A stretch of 32,868 nucleotides of DNA from JAYFRC01 sp034926415 (GTDB lineage Bacteria; Bacillota; Clostridia; Oscillospirales; Oscillospiraceae), in the NCBI GenBank assembly GCA_034926415.1, contig JAYFRC010000069.1, forward strand, positions 1-32,868, in the 5' to 3' direction. Both the position numbers and the translations under genes were made by a program. A model generated the notes under the pieces. The model searched no databases. It was not told the origin of the DNA and worked only from the letters and a program-made list of their open reading frames with translations. Positions 7,511 to 14,456 of this stretch are shown in pieces. Positions within the stretch are counted from its first letter, which is position 1. Each line of letters begins with the position of its first letter.

Positions 7511-8764
7511 ATGAAACGCAAAACCGTATTTACCACATTCACCGCCGCCATTCTCGCAATGGCCATGCTTCTCACGTCCTGCGGAAGCAACGGTACCGGA
7601 GGAAGCGCCGGCGAAAACGGCTCCGAGACTTCGGGAAACGCCACCGTGGATTCTTCCGGCAGCGGTTCAGGAGAAACGGCTGGCGACGGTTCGGGCAGCT
7701 CTTCGGGCGACGATTCAGCCCAAACGCCTGAATACAACATGGTGCCTTACGACGGCGTCGTCGAGCACCTTTTCTTTCACCCTGTCGTGGCCTACCCCGA
7801 GCTTGCCTTCGACGGCGACAATATGTCCGACGGCATAGACGACTGGATGGTGACCGTGGATGAGTACGACAAGATACTCCAGAGCGTCTACGACAAGGGC
7901 TACGTCCTCGTCAATATCGACGACGTTTGGGGGCAGAGCAAGGACGCTGACGGCAAGGACGTCATGGTCAGAAAACAAGTCATGGTGCCCGAGGGCAAAA
8001 AACCGCTTATCATCTCCTACGATGACGTCAACTACTATCCCTACATGATTGAAAACGGCTTTACATACAAGCTCATCGTCAAGGACGGCGAGATATGGAG
8101 CTGGGGCAAAGACCCTGAAGGAAACGAGGTCGTGTCTCAGGACCTCGACGCCATAACGATTCTGGACAAGTTCGTACGCGAGCACCCCGATTTCTCTCCG
8201 ACCGGCGTCAAGGGCTGCCTGTCGCTCACCGGCTACTGCGGAATACTCGGCTACCGCACCATGACCGAGAAGGAGGATCAGTCCGCCGAGCACGAAGCCA
8301 ACCGCCAGAAGGAAATCGAAGCGGTTAAGCCCGTCATAGCCGCGCTTAAGGCCGAGGGCTGGTACTTCGGAAGCCATACCTGGGGACACATCAATCTCGC
8401 CAAGAAGAGCCTCGGTACCGTTCAGGCCGACACCAAAAAATGGGCCGACGAGGTCGGAAGCCTTGTAGGGCCGACCGATATATTCTTCTATCCCCACGGC
8501 GCGCGCCCGGACGGCGACGACGTCGACCATACCGGTCCGATATTCCAGTATCTTCAGGCTCAGGGCTTCCGCATCTTCTGCTCGGTCGGAGTATCTTCGT
8601 ACTCCAAAATAAAGACCGACACCTGCGCCGTAATCTGCGACCGCATGCACCCGGATGGGACAACCCTTCGCGGTAGCCGCAGCAGGTATCTCCAGTTCTA
8701 CGACGCAAAGGATATAATAGATTTGACGGTTCGCCCCAACAGACCTTACGATTTCAGCAAATAG
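7511..8764 (+). CDS. Lipoprotein polysaccharide deacetylase (carbohydrate esterase 4-like)
   Basis: Predicted surface lipoprotein of 417 residues. A signal peptide ends in the lipobox LLTSC (Cys24), followed by a low-complexity Gly/Ser/Glu linker to about residue 75 that would span the wall. The catalytic NodB-type domain carries the metal-binding DD pair as SYDDVNYY (Asp171-Asp172; usually TFDDG) and the H-x3-H pair as HTWGHINL (His289, His293). FFYPHGARPDG provides the RxPxG-like motif. Members remove N-acetyl groups from peptidoglycan or other glycans; the target here is not evident. About 115 residues separate the DD and H-x3-H motifs, far more than in compact CE4 domains, implying an insertion. 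The ATG at 7511 follows AGGGAG by ten bases. Confidence 0.88.
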   Translation: MKRKTVFTTFTAAILAMAMLLTSCGSNGTGGSAGENGSETSGNATVDSSGSGSGETAGDGSGSSSGDDSAQTPEYNMVPYDGVVEHLFFHPVVAYPELAFDGDNMSDGIDDWMVTVDEYDKILQSVYDKGYVLVNIDDVWGQSKDADGKDVMVRKQVMVPEGKKPLIISYDDVNYYPYMIENGFTYKLIVKDGEIWSWGKDPEGNEVVSQDLDAITILDKFVREHPDFSPTGVKGCLSLTGYCGILGYRTMTEKEDQSAEHEANRQKEIEAVKPVIAALKAEGWYFGSHTWGHINLAKKSLGTVQADTKKWADEVGSLVGPTDIFFYPHGARPDGDDVDHTGPIFQYLQAQGFRIFCSVGVSSYSKIKTDTCAVICDRMHPDGTTLRGSRSRYLQFYDAKDIIDLTVRPNRPYDFSK

Positions 8765-8800
8765 GCCGTCCATTACTGACCTAATCCGGCCCTCGGTGCA

Positions 8801-8902
8801 GCTTTCCCCTGCCAGGCTAACTGGCAGGGGAAGCATGCCCTGCCGCAAGCAGCATTGACCGGCCGGCAGATGCCCTCATTCGTCTCTGCGGTGTCAGAGA
8901 CG
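8801..8902 (+). other. Structured intergenic leader upstream of cdd with competing hairpins
   Basis: The 166-base gap between the deacetylase and cdd holds three pairing elements. Segment 8806-8815 pairs perfectly with 8821-8830 (10 bp, 5-nt loop). The second arm can alternatively pair with 8838-8844 (7 bp). Downstream, CGTCTCTG (8881-8888) pairs with CAGAGACG (8895-8902). No T-tract follows the first hairpin and no promoter was found in the gap. Confidence 0.55.
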
Positions 8903-8930
8903 GTTCATTTTACGATAAGGAGGAAACAAT

Positions 8931-9320
8931 ATGACCGACAGGGAACTTGTGGCCACGGCACTCGATATGCGCGGACGCGCCTACTGCCCCTACTCGCATT
9001 TTGCCGTGGGCGCCGCGCTCGAGTGCGGCGACGGCTCGGTCTACACCGGCTGCAACATCGAAAACGCCGCCTTTTCTCCCTCCATCTGTGCCGAGCGCGC
9101 GGCGGTAGCCAAGGCCGTTTCCGACGGGAAACACGACTTTACCCGCATAGCCGTCGCCGGTTCCTCCGCAGTAAAATGTACGCCCTGCGGCGTCTGCCGT
9201 CAGGTTTTAAACGAGTTTTCCCCCGAAATGACAGTCCTCTGTTCCGACAGCGCTGGAAACTTCGACGCCGTCGCTCTCCGCGACCTGCTTCCCCGCAGTT
9301 TTGGAGCTTCGTCGCTTTGA
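8931..9320 (+). CDS. cdd: Cytidine deaminase
   Basis: Deaminates cytidine and deoxycytidine to uridine and deoxyuridine in pyrimidine salvage. The 129-residue product is the homotetrameric type. Zinc ligands are Cys53 in SICAERAA and Cys86/Cys89 in PCGVCRQVLNEF, and the catalytic Glu is Glu55; these numbers coincide with the Bacillus subtilis enzyme as I recall it. YCPYSHFAVGAAL and TGCNIENAAF are the other family motifs. An excellent AAGGAGG lies upstream of the ATG at 8931. No promoter or terminator is obvious on either side, and the next gene (DegV) has its own promoter. The C-terminus LLPRSFG fits the family. Confidence 0.97.
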   Translation: MTDRELVATALDMRGRAYCPYSHFAVGAALECGDGSVYTGCNIENAAFSPSICAERAAVAKAVSDGKHDFTRIAVAGSSAVKCTPCGVCRQVLNEFSPEMTVLCSDSAGNFDAVALRDLLPRSFGASSL

Positions 9321-9347
9321 AAATCGCATGAGACATGCATCTTTGTC

Positions 9348-9376
9348 TTGACTTGAAATATCCGATATGATATAAT
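9348..9376 (+). promoter_or_regulatory. Sigma-A promoter for the DegV gene
   Basis: TTGACT (9348-9353), 17 bases, TATAAT (9371-9376). The transcript would start near 9383, leaving a leader of under 30 nt. Confidence 0.85.
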
Positions 9377-9409
9377 CTTGTTCATAAAATTGGATTGGAG
9401 CATCTGACG

Positions 9410-10252
9410 ATGGCTTGGAAGATTGTTGCCGACAGCGGCACCGATATTATTCCGGATTATGCCGGAACTCCGCAATACACCGTAGTTCCCCTCATCATCA
9501 CGACCGGGGTGCAGGAATATATAGACAACGGGAGCCTTCCGACAAAGGATCTCATTGCGCGCATGGCGGCGTCGGAGGACGGAACGAAAACCTCCTGCCC
9601 ACCTCCCCAGTGGTTCATGGATACCTTCGGAGGTGACGAGGATGTTTTCGTAATCACGCTTTCCTCCGAGCTCAGCGGCTCCTACAACAGTGCGATGCAG
9701 GCGAAGGCCATGTATCTTGAGGAACACCCCAAAAAGAAAATACACATATTCAATTCGCGCAGCGCGTCCGCAGGTCAGTCGGCTGTCGTGCACAGGGTCT
9801 TCGCTCTGTGCGCGAGCGGTCTTTCCTTCGATGAGGTCGTAGCGGCGGCAGACAAATATATCGCGAGGCTGACAACGCTTTTCGTCCTAGAAAATCTTGA
9901 CAATCTCCGCAAAAACGGACGTCTCAACCATATTCAGGCAATAATAACCGGAACGCTGCACATCAAGCTCGTAATGGAGGGTACGCCCGCCGGAACGATA
10001 GACAAGGTCGGTCAGGCGCTTAACATAAACACCGCGCTTTCAAAGATGGCGGATCAGATCGCGATGCGCGCTTCCAAGGTCGGGACAGAGGGGCGCACTC
10101 TGTTCATCTCGCACTGCAACTGCGAGGACCGCGCGATATACATGCGCAATCTGCTCTACAAAAAAACATCTTTTCGCTCAGCAATTATATGCCGCACGCG
10201 CGGCCTGAGCACCGTTTACGCAAGCGACGGCGGAATAGTTGTGGCATTTTGA
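9410..10252 (+). CDS. DegV family fatty-acid-binding protein
   Basis: Soluble protein of 280 residues of the DegV/FakB family, which binds a fatty acid and, in Gram-positives studied, presents it to the kinase FakA. Visible motifs: VADSGTDI at the N-terminus, TSCPPPQ (the usual TSQPSP with Cys and Pro changes), ITLSSELSGSYNSA, FNSRSASAGQ, LENLDNLRKNGRLN and a KLVMEGTPAGTIDKVG segment. The ATG at 9410 is nine bases after GGAG; an in-frame TTG at 9395 is less likely. The gene stands alone between its own promoter and a strong terminator. No FakA is in the window, so the kinase link is by family only. Confidence 0.9.
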   Translation: MAWKIVADSGTDIIPDYAGTPQYTVVPLIITTGVQEYIDNGSLPTKDLIARMAASEDGTKTSCPPPQWFMDTFGGDEDVFVITLSSELSGSYNSAMQAKAMYLEEHPKKKIHIFNSRSASAGQSAVVHRVFALCASGLSFDEVVAAADKYIARLTTLFVLENLDNLRKNGRLNHIQAIITGTLHIKLVMEGTPAGTIDKVGQALNINTALSKMADQIAMRASKVGTEGRTLFISHCNCEDRAIYMRNLLYKKTSFRSAIICRTRGLSTVYASDGGIVVAF

Positions 10253-10293
10253 CGCGATATTTATTAATACCCCCATATATGAATTATTTTTGG

Positions 10294-10322
10294 AAGAGGT
10301 GTCAAATTGACACCTCTTTTTT
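10294..10322 (+). terminator. Intrinsic terminator after the DegV gene
   Basis: A perfect 12-bp inverted repeat (AAGAGGTGTCAA / TTGACACCTCTT, 10294-10318) with one central base is followed by T6. The stem would close with a loop of about five bases. Confidence 0.9.
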
Positions 10323-10343
10323 CAGCAGATTGACGTTCGCTAT

Positions 10344-10376
10344 GTTCACAGTTTTTTAATTATTCCCTGTTATGAT
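10344..10376 (+). promoter_or_regulatory. Extended -10 promoter with GTTCACA, for the CBS-domain gene
   Basis: GTTCACA (10344-10350), 16 bases, CTGTTATGAT (10367-10376). The TGT before TATGAT makes an extended -10. Layout and spacing match the element at 7411-7443. Confidence 0.6.
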
Positions 10377-10461
10377 TAACATAAACAGACAAAGCAAAAC
10401 CATGTCTGCGCGTTTGGCAAAAGAAGTTACAGGATACATACAATATCATGAAAAGGAATGA

Positions 10462-10926
10462 GTGCCTGTGAATTTTATCGGACTGATGCAGCACAAGCGC
10501 GACCTTGCCTATCTTTACGACTACAAAACGCTTAAGCAGGGGCTTGAGCTGATGCGCAACCACGGATACGAAGCTGTACCCGTCATCAGTCAGGACGGAC
10601 GGTACATCGGTACCGTCAATGAGGGAGATTTTCTGTGGCATATCATTGATTTCGGCGGCTACGAAAAGGTCAAGGAACATACGATAAAGGATATAGTCCG
10701 CAGGGGCTGCAACAAGGCCGTGCCTATCACCGCCTCGCCCGAGGAGCTGCGTGAAGCCGTGATGGAGTACCATTTCGTCCCGGTCATAGACGACCGCGGT
10801 ATGTTTATGGGAATCGTCACAAGACGCGCTCTATCCGATTACTTTTTCGAGCAGAGCAAAGTCGCTGAAACCGAAAAGAAAAAAGGCGCGAAAAGAAGCG
10901 CAATGATGGACGTTGTGAATATCTGA
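10462..10926 (+). CDS. Two-CBS-domain protein (CbpB/DarB-like)
   Basis: Small soluble protein of 154 residues made of a tandem CBS pair (Bateman module): residues about 8-70 with YEAVPVISQDGRYIGTVNEGDFL, and about 75-135 with HFVPVIDDRGMFMGIVTRRALSDYF. A lysine-rich tail follows. Size and architecture match stand-alone adenine-nucleotide or cyclic-di-AMP binding CBS proteins such as Bacillus DarB and Listeria CbpB, though the ligand cannot be read from the sequence. Two GTG starts are possible, at 10462 (four bases after AGGA) and 10468 (ten bases after); the longer is given. The gene is flanked by its own promoter and terminator. Confidence 0.85.
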   Translation: MPVNFIGLMQHKRDLAYLYDYKTLKQGLELMRNHGYEAVPVISQDGRYIGTVNEGDFLWHIIDFGGYEKVKEHTIKDIVRRGCNKAVPITASPEELREAVMEYHFVPVIDDRGMFMGIVTRRALSDYFFEQSKVAETEKKKGAKRSAMMDVVNI

Positions 10927-10932
10927 AACGGG

Positions 10933-10967
10933 AAACCGGGCTCCGCAAACGCGGAGGCCGGTTTTTT
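10933..10967 (+). terminator. Intrinsic terminator after the CBS-domain gene
   Basis: AAACCGG-G-CTCCGC pairs with GCGGAG-G-CCGGTTT around an AAAC loop, with one G/G mismatch, and runs into T6. Confidence 0.88.
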
Positions 10968-11079
10968 CATGCGCGCGTCCGGTAGCGCGTCAGTCTCGGA
11001 CGCGACGCCTCTCCGTCGCCTTTGAGTGAAATATTTGTGCGCTTGTCCTGCAAAAGTGTGAACTCAATACAAAAAAATA

Positions 11080-11107
11080 TTGTGTTTTTTTATGGGGATA
11101 TTATAAT
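11080..11107 (+). promoter_or_regulatory. Probable sigma-A promoter for gdhA
   Basis: TTGTGT (11080-11085), 16 bases, TATAAT (11102-11107), in an AT-rich tract directly before gdhA. Confidence 0.6.
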
Positions 11108-11147
11108 AATTATTGCATTTATTAGAAATGAAAGGGGAATTTCATTA

Positions 11148-12500
11148 ATGGAATTCAAAAACGCATATGTGCAGAGCGTATATGATACGGTCTGCACACG
11201 CAATCCGAACGAGCCAGAATTTCTTCAGGCGGTGGGAAAGGTTCTCGAATCCCTTGTCCCCGTTGTGAAGAAGCACCCCGAGATACAGAAAAACGGCGTA
11301 CTCGAGCGTATTGTCGAGCCCGAGCGCGCCGTTCAATTTCGCGTGTCATGGGTCGACGACAAGGGTAACGTGCAGGTCAACCGCGGCTACCGCGTCCAGT
11401 TCAACAGCGCCATCGGTCCCTACAAGGGCGGCCTGCGCCTGCATCCCTCCGTCAACTTCTCCATCATCAAGTTCCTTGGCTTCGAGCAGATATTCAAGAA
11501 CTCCCTGACCACGCTGCCCATCGGCGGCGGCAAGGGCGGCTCCGACTTTGACCCCAAGGGCAAATCAGACGCGGAGATAATGCGCTTCTGCCAGAGCTTC
11601 ATGACCGAGCTCGCAAAGCACATTGGTCCCGATACCGACGTGCCAGCGGGTGACATCGGCGTAGGCGGACGCGAGATAGGCTATATGTTTGGCCAATACA
11701 AGCGCCTCCAGAACGAGTTCACCGGCGTGCTCACCGGCAAGGGCCTCACCTGGGGCGGCTCACTCGCCCGCACCGAGGCAACAGGCTTCGGCCTTTGCTA
11801 CCTCGTACAGGAAATGCTCAAGTGCATGAAGAACGATTCTTTCAATGGCAAGACCGTCGTCATCTCCGGCTCTGGAAACGTCGCAATCTACGCCTGTCAG
11901 AAAGCGGCCGAAATGGGCGCAACCGTCGTCGCCATGTCCGACTCAAACGGCTACGTATACGACCCCAAGGGAATCAACCTCAGGATCATGAAAGACATCA
12001 AGGAAGTCAAACGCGGTCGCATCAAGGATTACGCAAAGCGCGTAAAGGGCGCGACCTATGCCGAGGGCTGCCGCGATATATGGAACATAAAGTGCGACGT
12101 GGCTCTTCCCTGCGCGACCCAGAACGAGCTCGACGAGAAGAGCGCCAAGCTGCTGATCAAGAACGGCGTTATGGCCGTCGGTGAGGGCGCGAATATGCCC
12201 TCAACTCCGGACGCTGTCGCCGCGTTCCAGAAAGCCGGAATCCTGTTCGCTCCCGCAAAAGCCGCCAATGCCGGCGGCGTGGCTACCTCCGCTCTTGAGA
12301 TGTGCCAGAACTCCATGCGTTATTCCTGGACCTTCGAGGAAGTCGACGCAAAGCTCAAGAGCATTATGGAAGGTATCTTCCACAATGCCTACGACGCCTC
12401 CAAGGAATACGGCCTCGAAGGGAATCTCGTAGCCGGAGCGAATATCGCTGGCTTTACGAAGGTCTGCCGCGCGATGATTGCTCAAGGAATCGCATACTGA
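11148..12500 (+). CDS. gdhA: Glutamate dehydrogenase, family I hexameric type
   Basis: Interconverts glutamate and 2-oxoglutarate plus ammonium with NAD(P). The 450-residue length is typical of hexameric family I enzymes. Motifs: RVQFNSAIGPYKGGLRLHPSV (glutamate-binding region), the catalytic lysine loop LPIGGGKGGSDFDPKG, PAGDIGVGGREIGYM with the catalytic Asp, a Rossmann ISGSGNVAIYACQKA dinucleotide fold, and FAPAKAANAGGVATSALEM near the C-terminus. The ATG at 11148 lies behind AAGGGG; the frame is open further upstream but lacks a ribosome-binding site there and includes the promoter. Cofactor preference is not assigned. The last 12 codons and stop are duplicated downstream at 12628-12667. 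Confidence 0.97.
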   Translation: MEFKNAYVQSVYDTVCTRNPNEPEFLQAVGKVLESLVPVVKKHPEIQKNGVLERIVEPERAVQFRVSWVDDKGNVQVNRGYRVQFNSAIGPYKGGLRLHPSVNFSIIKFLGFEQIFKNSLTTLPIGGGKGGSDFDPKGKSDAEIMRFCQSFMTELAKHIGPDTDVPAGDIGVGGREIGYMFGQYKRLQNEFTGVLTGKGLTWGGSLARTEATGFGLCYLVQEMLKCMKNDSFNGKTVVISGSGNVAIYACQKAAEMGATVVAMSDSNGYVYDPKGINLRIMKDIKEVKRGRIKDYAKRVKGATYAEGCRDIWNIKCDVALPCATQNELDEKSAKLLIKNGVMAVGEGANMPSTPDAVAAFQKAGILFAPAKAANAGGVATSALEMCQNSMRYSWTFEEVDAKLKSIMEGIFHNAYDASKEYGLEGNLVAGANIAGFTKVCRAMIAQGIAY

Positions 12501-12504
12501 GAAA
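12465..12504 (+). repeat. 40-bp direct repeat, copy 1 (gdhA 3' end)
   Basis: Covers the last codons of gdhA, its stop codon and four further bases. It matches 12628-12667 at 38 of 40 positions. Confidence 0.9.
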
Positions 12505-12561
12505 TCCACAATCGCGCAGCAAACCTTTATCAAGCATTTTGTGCAGCAAAATCTTGCCGCA

Positions 12562-12625
12562 GGGCGGATTCACTCCGCCCGCCGCGATAAAATCAAAGGA
12601 CTCCCACGCGGCTTGCCGCGCGGGA
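12562..12625. repeat. Two GC-rich inverted repeats between the gdhA-end copies
   Basis: GGGCGGA-TTCAC-TCCGCCC at 12562-12580 is a perfect 7-bp hairpin. An 11-bp arm at 12602-12612 pairs with 12615-12625 with one mismatch. Neither is followed by a T-tract. They lie in the 123-base segment separating the two 40-bp direct repeats. Confidence 0.7.
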
Positions 12626-12627
12626 AT

Positions 12628-12667
12628 TGCCGCGCGATGATCGCTCAGGGAATCGCATACTGAGAAA
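12628..12667 (+). repeat. 40-bp direct repeat, copy 2 (orphan gdhA 3' end)
   Basis: Encodes the same CRAMIAQGIAY end plus stop as gdhA, but is attached to no gene. It differs from copy 1 by two transitions, both synonymous in the gdhA frame. The gdhA terminator follows it. Confidence 0.9.
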
Positions 12668-12683
12668 CATCTTCTACATAACG

Positions 12684-12722
12684 AACCCCCCGCTCCGCAA
12701 GATATGGAGCGGGGGGTTTGTC
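12684..12722 (+). terminator. Intrinsic terminator of the gdhA unit
   Basis: A 13-bp stem (AACCCCCCGCTCC with GGAGCGGGGGGTT) around a 9-nt loop ends in TTTGTCT. The remaining stretch to the helicase promoter (12723-12910) holds no gene or structure I can support. Confidence 0.8.
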
Positions 12723-12910
12723 TAGACTGGATCTGGACACCGGACAGCGGAAGCAGATGTTAACTAATACCCATACCTCCCGCGCGGATGGCAAAATCGG
12801 CACCTGCACGATTCGAATATGAACTATACGCACATGGCAGCGCCGAATATGCGCGAGTAGAATTAAAGACGAAACTTTTCATATCAGACATTTTCCGCTT
12901 AACGCGCTCC

Positions 12911-12939
12911 TTGATATATCTTTCCGGCTATGGTATTAT
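12911..12939 (+). promoter_or_regulatory. Sigma-A promoter for the DEAD-box helicase gene
   Basis: TTGATA (12911-12916), 17 bases, TATTAT (12934-12939). The leader is about 38 nt. Confidence 0.75.
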
Positions 12940-12983
12940 ATTAGAGATTGTAGATATTTTATGAAATAAGAGGACTTTTTTGA

Positions 12984-14150
12984 ATGGAAATCACACAAGG
13001 CGCGCGCTTTGACTCGATGGGGCTCTCCCCTGAAATAATGCGCGCTATAGAAAAAAAAGGGCTGACCGTATCCACGCCCGTGCAGGCGGGCTGCATACAG
13101 CCCATGATGGAGTGGAAAGACGTCATCGCCAAAGCCCCGACCGGAACCGGAAAGACCTTCGCGTTCGGGATCCCGATAGTCGAGCACATCGATCCCGGAA
13201 ACGATAAAATACAGGCCGTCATACTTGCTCCGACCCGCGAGCTCGCAATACAGATAGCCGAGGAGCTTCACGCGCTCTCCGAATTCAAAGATGGCGTACG
13301 CGTGGTCTGCGCCTACGGCGGACAACCGATACAAAAACAGATAACCGTGCTGAAGAAAAGACCGCAGATAGTCGTGGCTACGCCTGGGCGCTTAGCGGAC
13401 CACATCAAGCGCCGTACGATACGCGTCGACGCGGTGCAGACCGTCGTCCTTGACGAGGCCGACAGAATGCTCGACATGGGCTTCATCCACGACGTGACGC
13501 GCATACTCGACCAGCTGAAAAGCAGGAAAAACCTCGGAATGTTTTCCGCCACCATCTCGCGCGAGGTAATGGACATCGCCTGGGTCTACCAACGCGACGC
13601 GGTCGAGATAACCGTCCGTGCGGACGAGCAGAACAAGCCCGACATCCTTCAGTACCGTCTCGATGTTGCAATGAACTCAAAGCCCGAGGCTATGATAAAG
13701 ATACTCAATCAGGAAAACTACGAACGCGTCATAGCTTTCTGCAACACAAAGGGCATGGTCGAGCGTCTGACGAAAATGCTCCAGATGAACGGCATCGACG
13801 CGGACTGCATCCACGGTGATATACCGCAGGTCAAGCGCGAGCAGGTCATGGAAAAATTCCGAAGCGGAAAGCTCCGCGTGTTCGTCGCGACCGACGTGGC
13901 TTCGCGTGGAATAGACGTCGACGACGTGGACGCCGTGTTCAACTACGACGTGCCTGACGAAAACGAGTACTACGTCCACCGCATCGGACGCACTGGCCGC
14001 GCCAAGCGCCGCGGAACGGCCTATTCTTTCGTATCCGACTACGGCGCGATAGTGCGTCTCGACGAGATAGCAAAATTTACCAAAAATAGTATTATCAGCG
14101 TTGAATTCAACGCCGACGGAAAACTCGTTCCGATCGAAAACAAAAAATAA
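12984..14150 (+). CDS. DEAD-box ATP-dependent RNA helicase
   Basis: RNA helicase of 388 residues with all core motifs in order: Q motif TPVQ (31-34), motif I APTGTGKT (51-58), Ia PTRELAIQ (83-90), GG, TPGR, motif II DEAD (157-160), motif III SAT (188-190), motif V VATDVASRGID and motif VI HRIGRTGR (332-339). The protein ends shortly after the core, so the basic or RNA-recognition C-terminal extensions of CshA, DeaD or DbpA are missing. This makes it a minimal helicase with no subfamily assignment. AGAGGA precedes the ATG at 12984. The tiny PspC gene follows after 15 bases, so the two are probably co-transcribed. Confidence 0.95.
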   Translation: MEITQGARFDSMGLSPEIMRAIEKKGLTVSTPVQAGCIQPMMEWKDVIAKAPTGTGKTFAFGIPIVEHIDPGNDKIQAVILAPTRELAIQIAEELHALSEFKDGVRVVCAYGGQPIQKQITVLKKRPQIVVATPGRLADHIKRRTIRVDAVQTVVLDEADRMLDMGFIHDVTRILDQLKSRKNLGMFSATISREVMDIAWVYQRDAVEITVRADEQNKPDILQYRLDVAMNSKPEAMIKILNQENYERVIAFCNTKGMVERLTKMLQMNGIDADCIHGDIPQVKREQVMEKFRSGKLRVFVATDVASRGIDVDDVDAVFNYDVPDENEYYVHRIGRTGRAKRRGTAYSFVSDYGAIVRLDEIAKFTKNSIISVEFNADGKLVPIENKK

Positions 14151-14165
14151 AGGAGTGCACATGAC

Positions 14166-14363
14166 ATGAGCGGAAAACATCTTTACCGTTCCGAATCGAA
14201 CAAATTTATCGGAGGAGTCTGCGGCGGCATAGCCGAGTTCTTCGGTATCGACCCGAGCATCGTGCGCATAATCGCGGTGCTGCTTTCGATAGGGAGCGTC
14301 GGCACCGGCGTGCTCGTTTATATCGTTGCTTGGATATTGATCCCCCCGGAGAACAACTTATAA
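14166..14363 (+). CDS. Small PspC-domain membrane protein
   Basis: A 65-residue protein that is essentially one PspC domain: KHLYRSESNKFIGGVCGGIAEFFGIDPSIVRII, then a hydrophobic segment (AVLLSIGSVGTGVLVYIVAWILIP) that would insert in the membrane. PspC proteins act in envelope-stress (phage-shock) responses in enterobacteria; small stand-alone versions are common in Firmicutes and are poorly characterised. AAGGAG overlapping the helicase stop serves it, ten bases before the ATG. It is the last gene before a terminator. Confidence 0.9.
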   Translation: MSGKHLYRSESNKFIGGVCGGIAEFFGIDPSIVRIIAVLLSIGSVGTGVLVYIVAWILIPPENNL

Positions 14364-14373
14364 ATGCGACGCT

Positions 14374-14414
14374 GCGGTCTCTCTGGCGCGTTCCGCTCCG
14401 GAGAGGCCGCTTTT
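14374..14414 (+). terminator. Intrinsic terminator after the helicase-pspC unit
   Basis: A 13-bp stem with two G-U wobbles (14374-14386 with 14398-14410) and an 11-nt loop is followed by TTTT. Confidence 0.75.
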
Positions 14415-14436
14415 CGCTTATAGCGGCGGACTGAAA

Positions 14437-14456
14437 ATTTCACGGGAGAGTGAAAT
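14437..14456 (+). promoter_or_regulatory. Hairpin presenting the oppB Shine-Dalgarno in its loop
   Basis: ATTTCAC (14437-14443) and GTGAAAT (14450-14456) are perfect complements flanking GGGAGA, the ribosome-binding site. The oppB ATG follows immediately. No clear promoter was found in the 42 bases between the preceding terminator and oppB. Confidence 0.5.

Noticed and set aside
7715..8848. 377-codon minus-strand open frame
   Set aside because: Antisense to the lipoprotein deacetylase, whose signal peptide and catalytic motifs are clear.
12478..12663. Short open frame ending in CRAMIAQGIAY
   Set aside because: The match to the GdhA C-terminus comes from the 40-bp direct repeat; the rest has no coding character and no start site, so it is treated as a duplication footprint.
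12465..12667. Attachment sites of an integrated element
   Set aside because: The intervening segment is only 123 bases with no gene or integrase, so att sites are not supported.
12723..12910. Possible small gene or RNA between gdhA and the helicase
   Set aside because: A 21-codon frame from 12757 and a 62-codon minus frame exist, but neither has a convincing ribosome-binding site or recognisable product, and no RNA fold was recognised.
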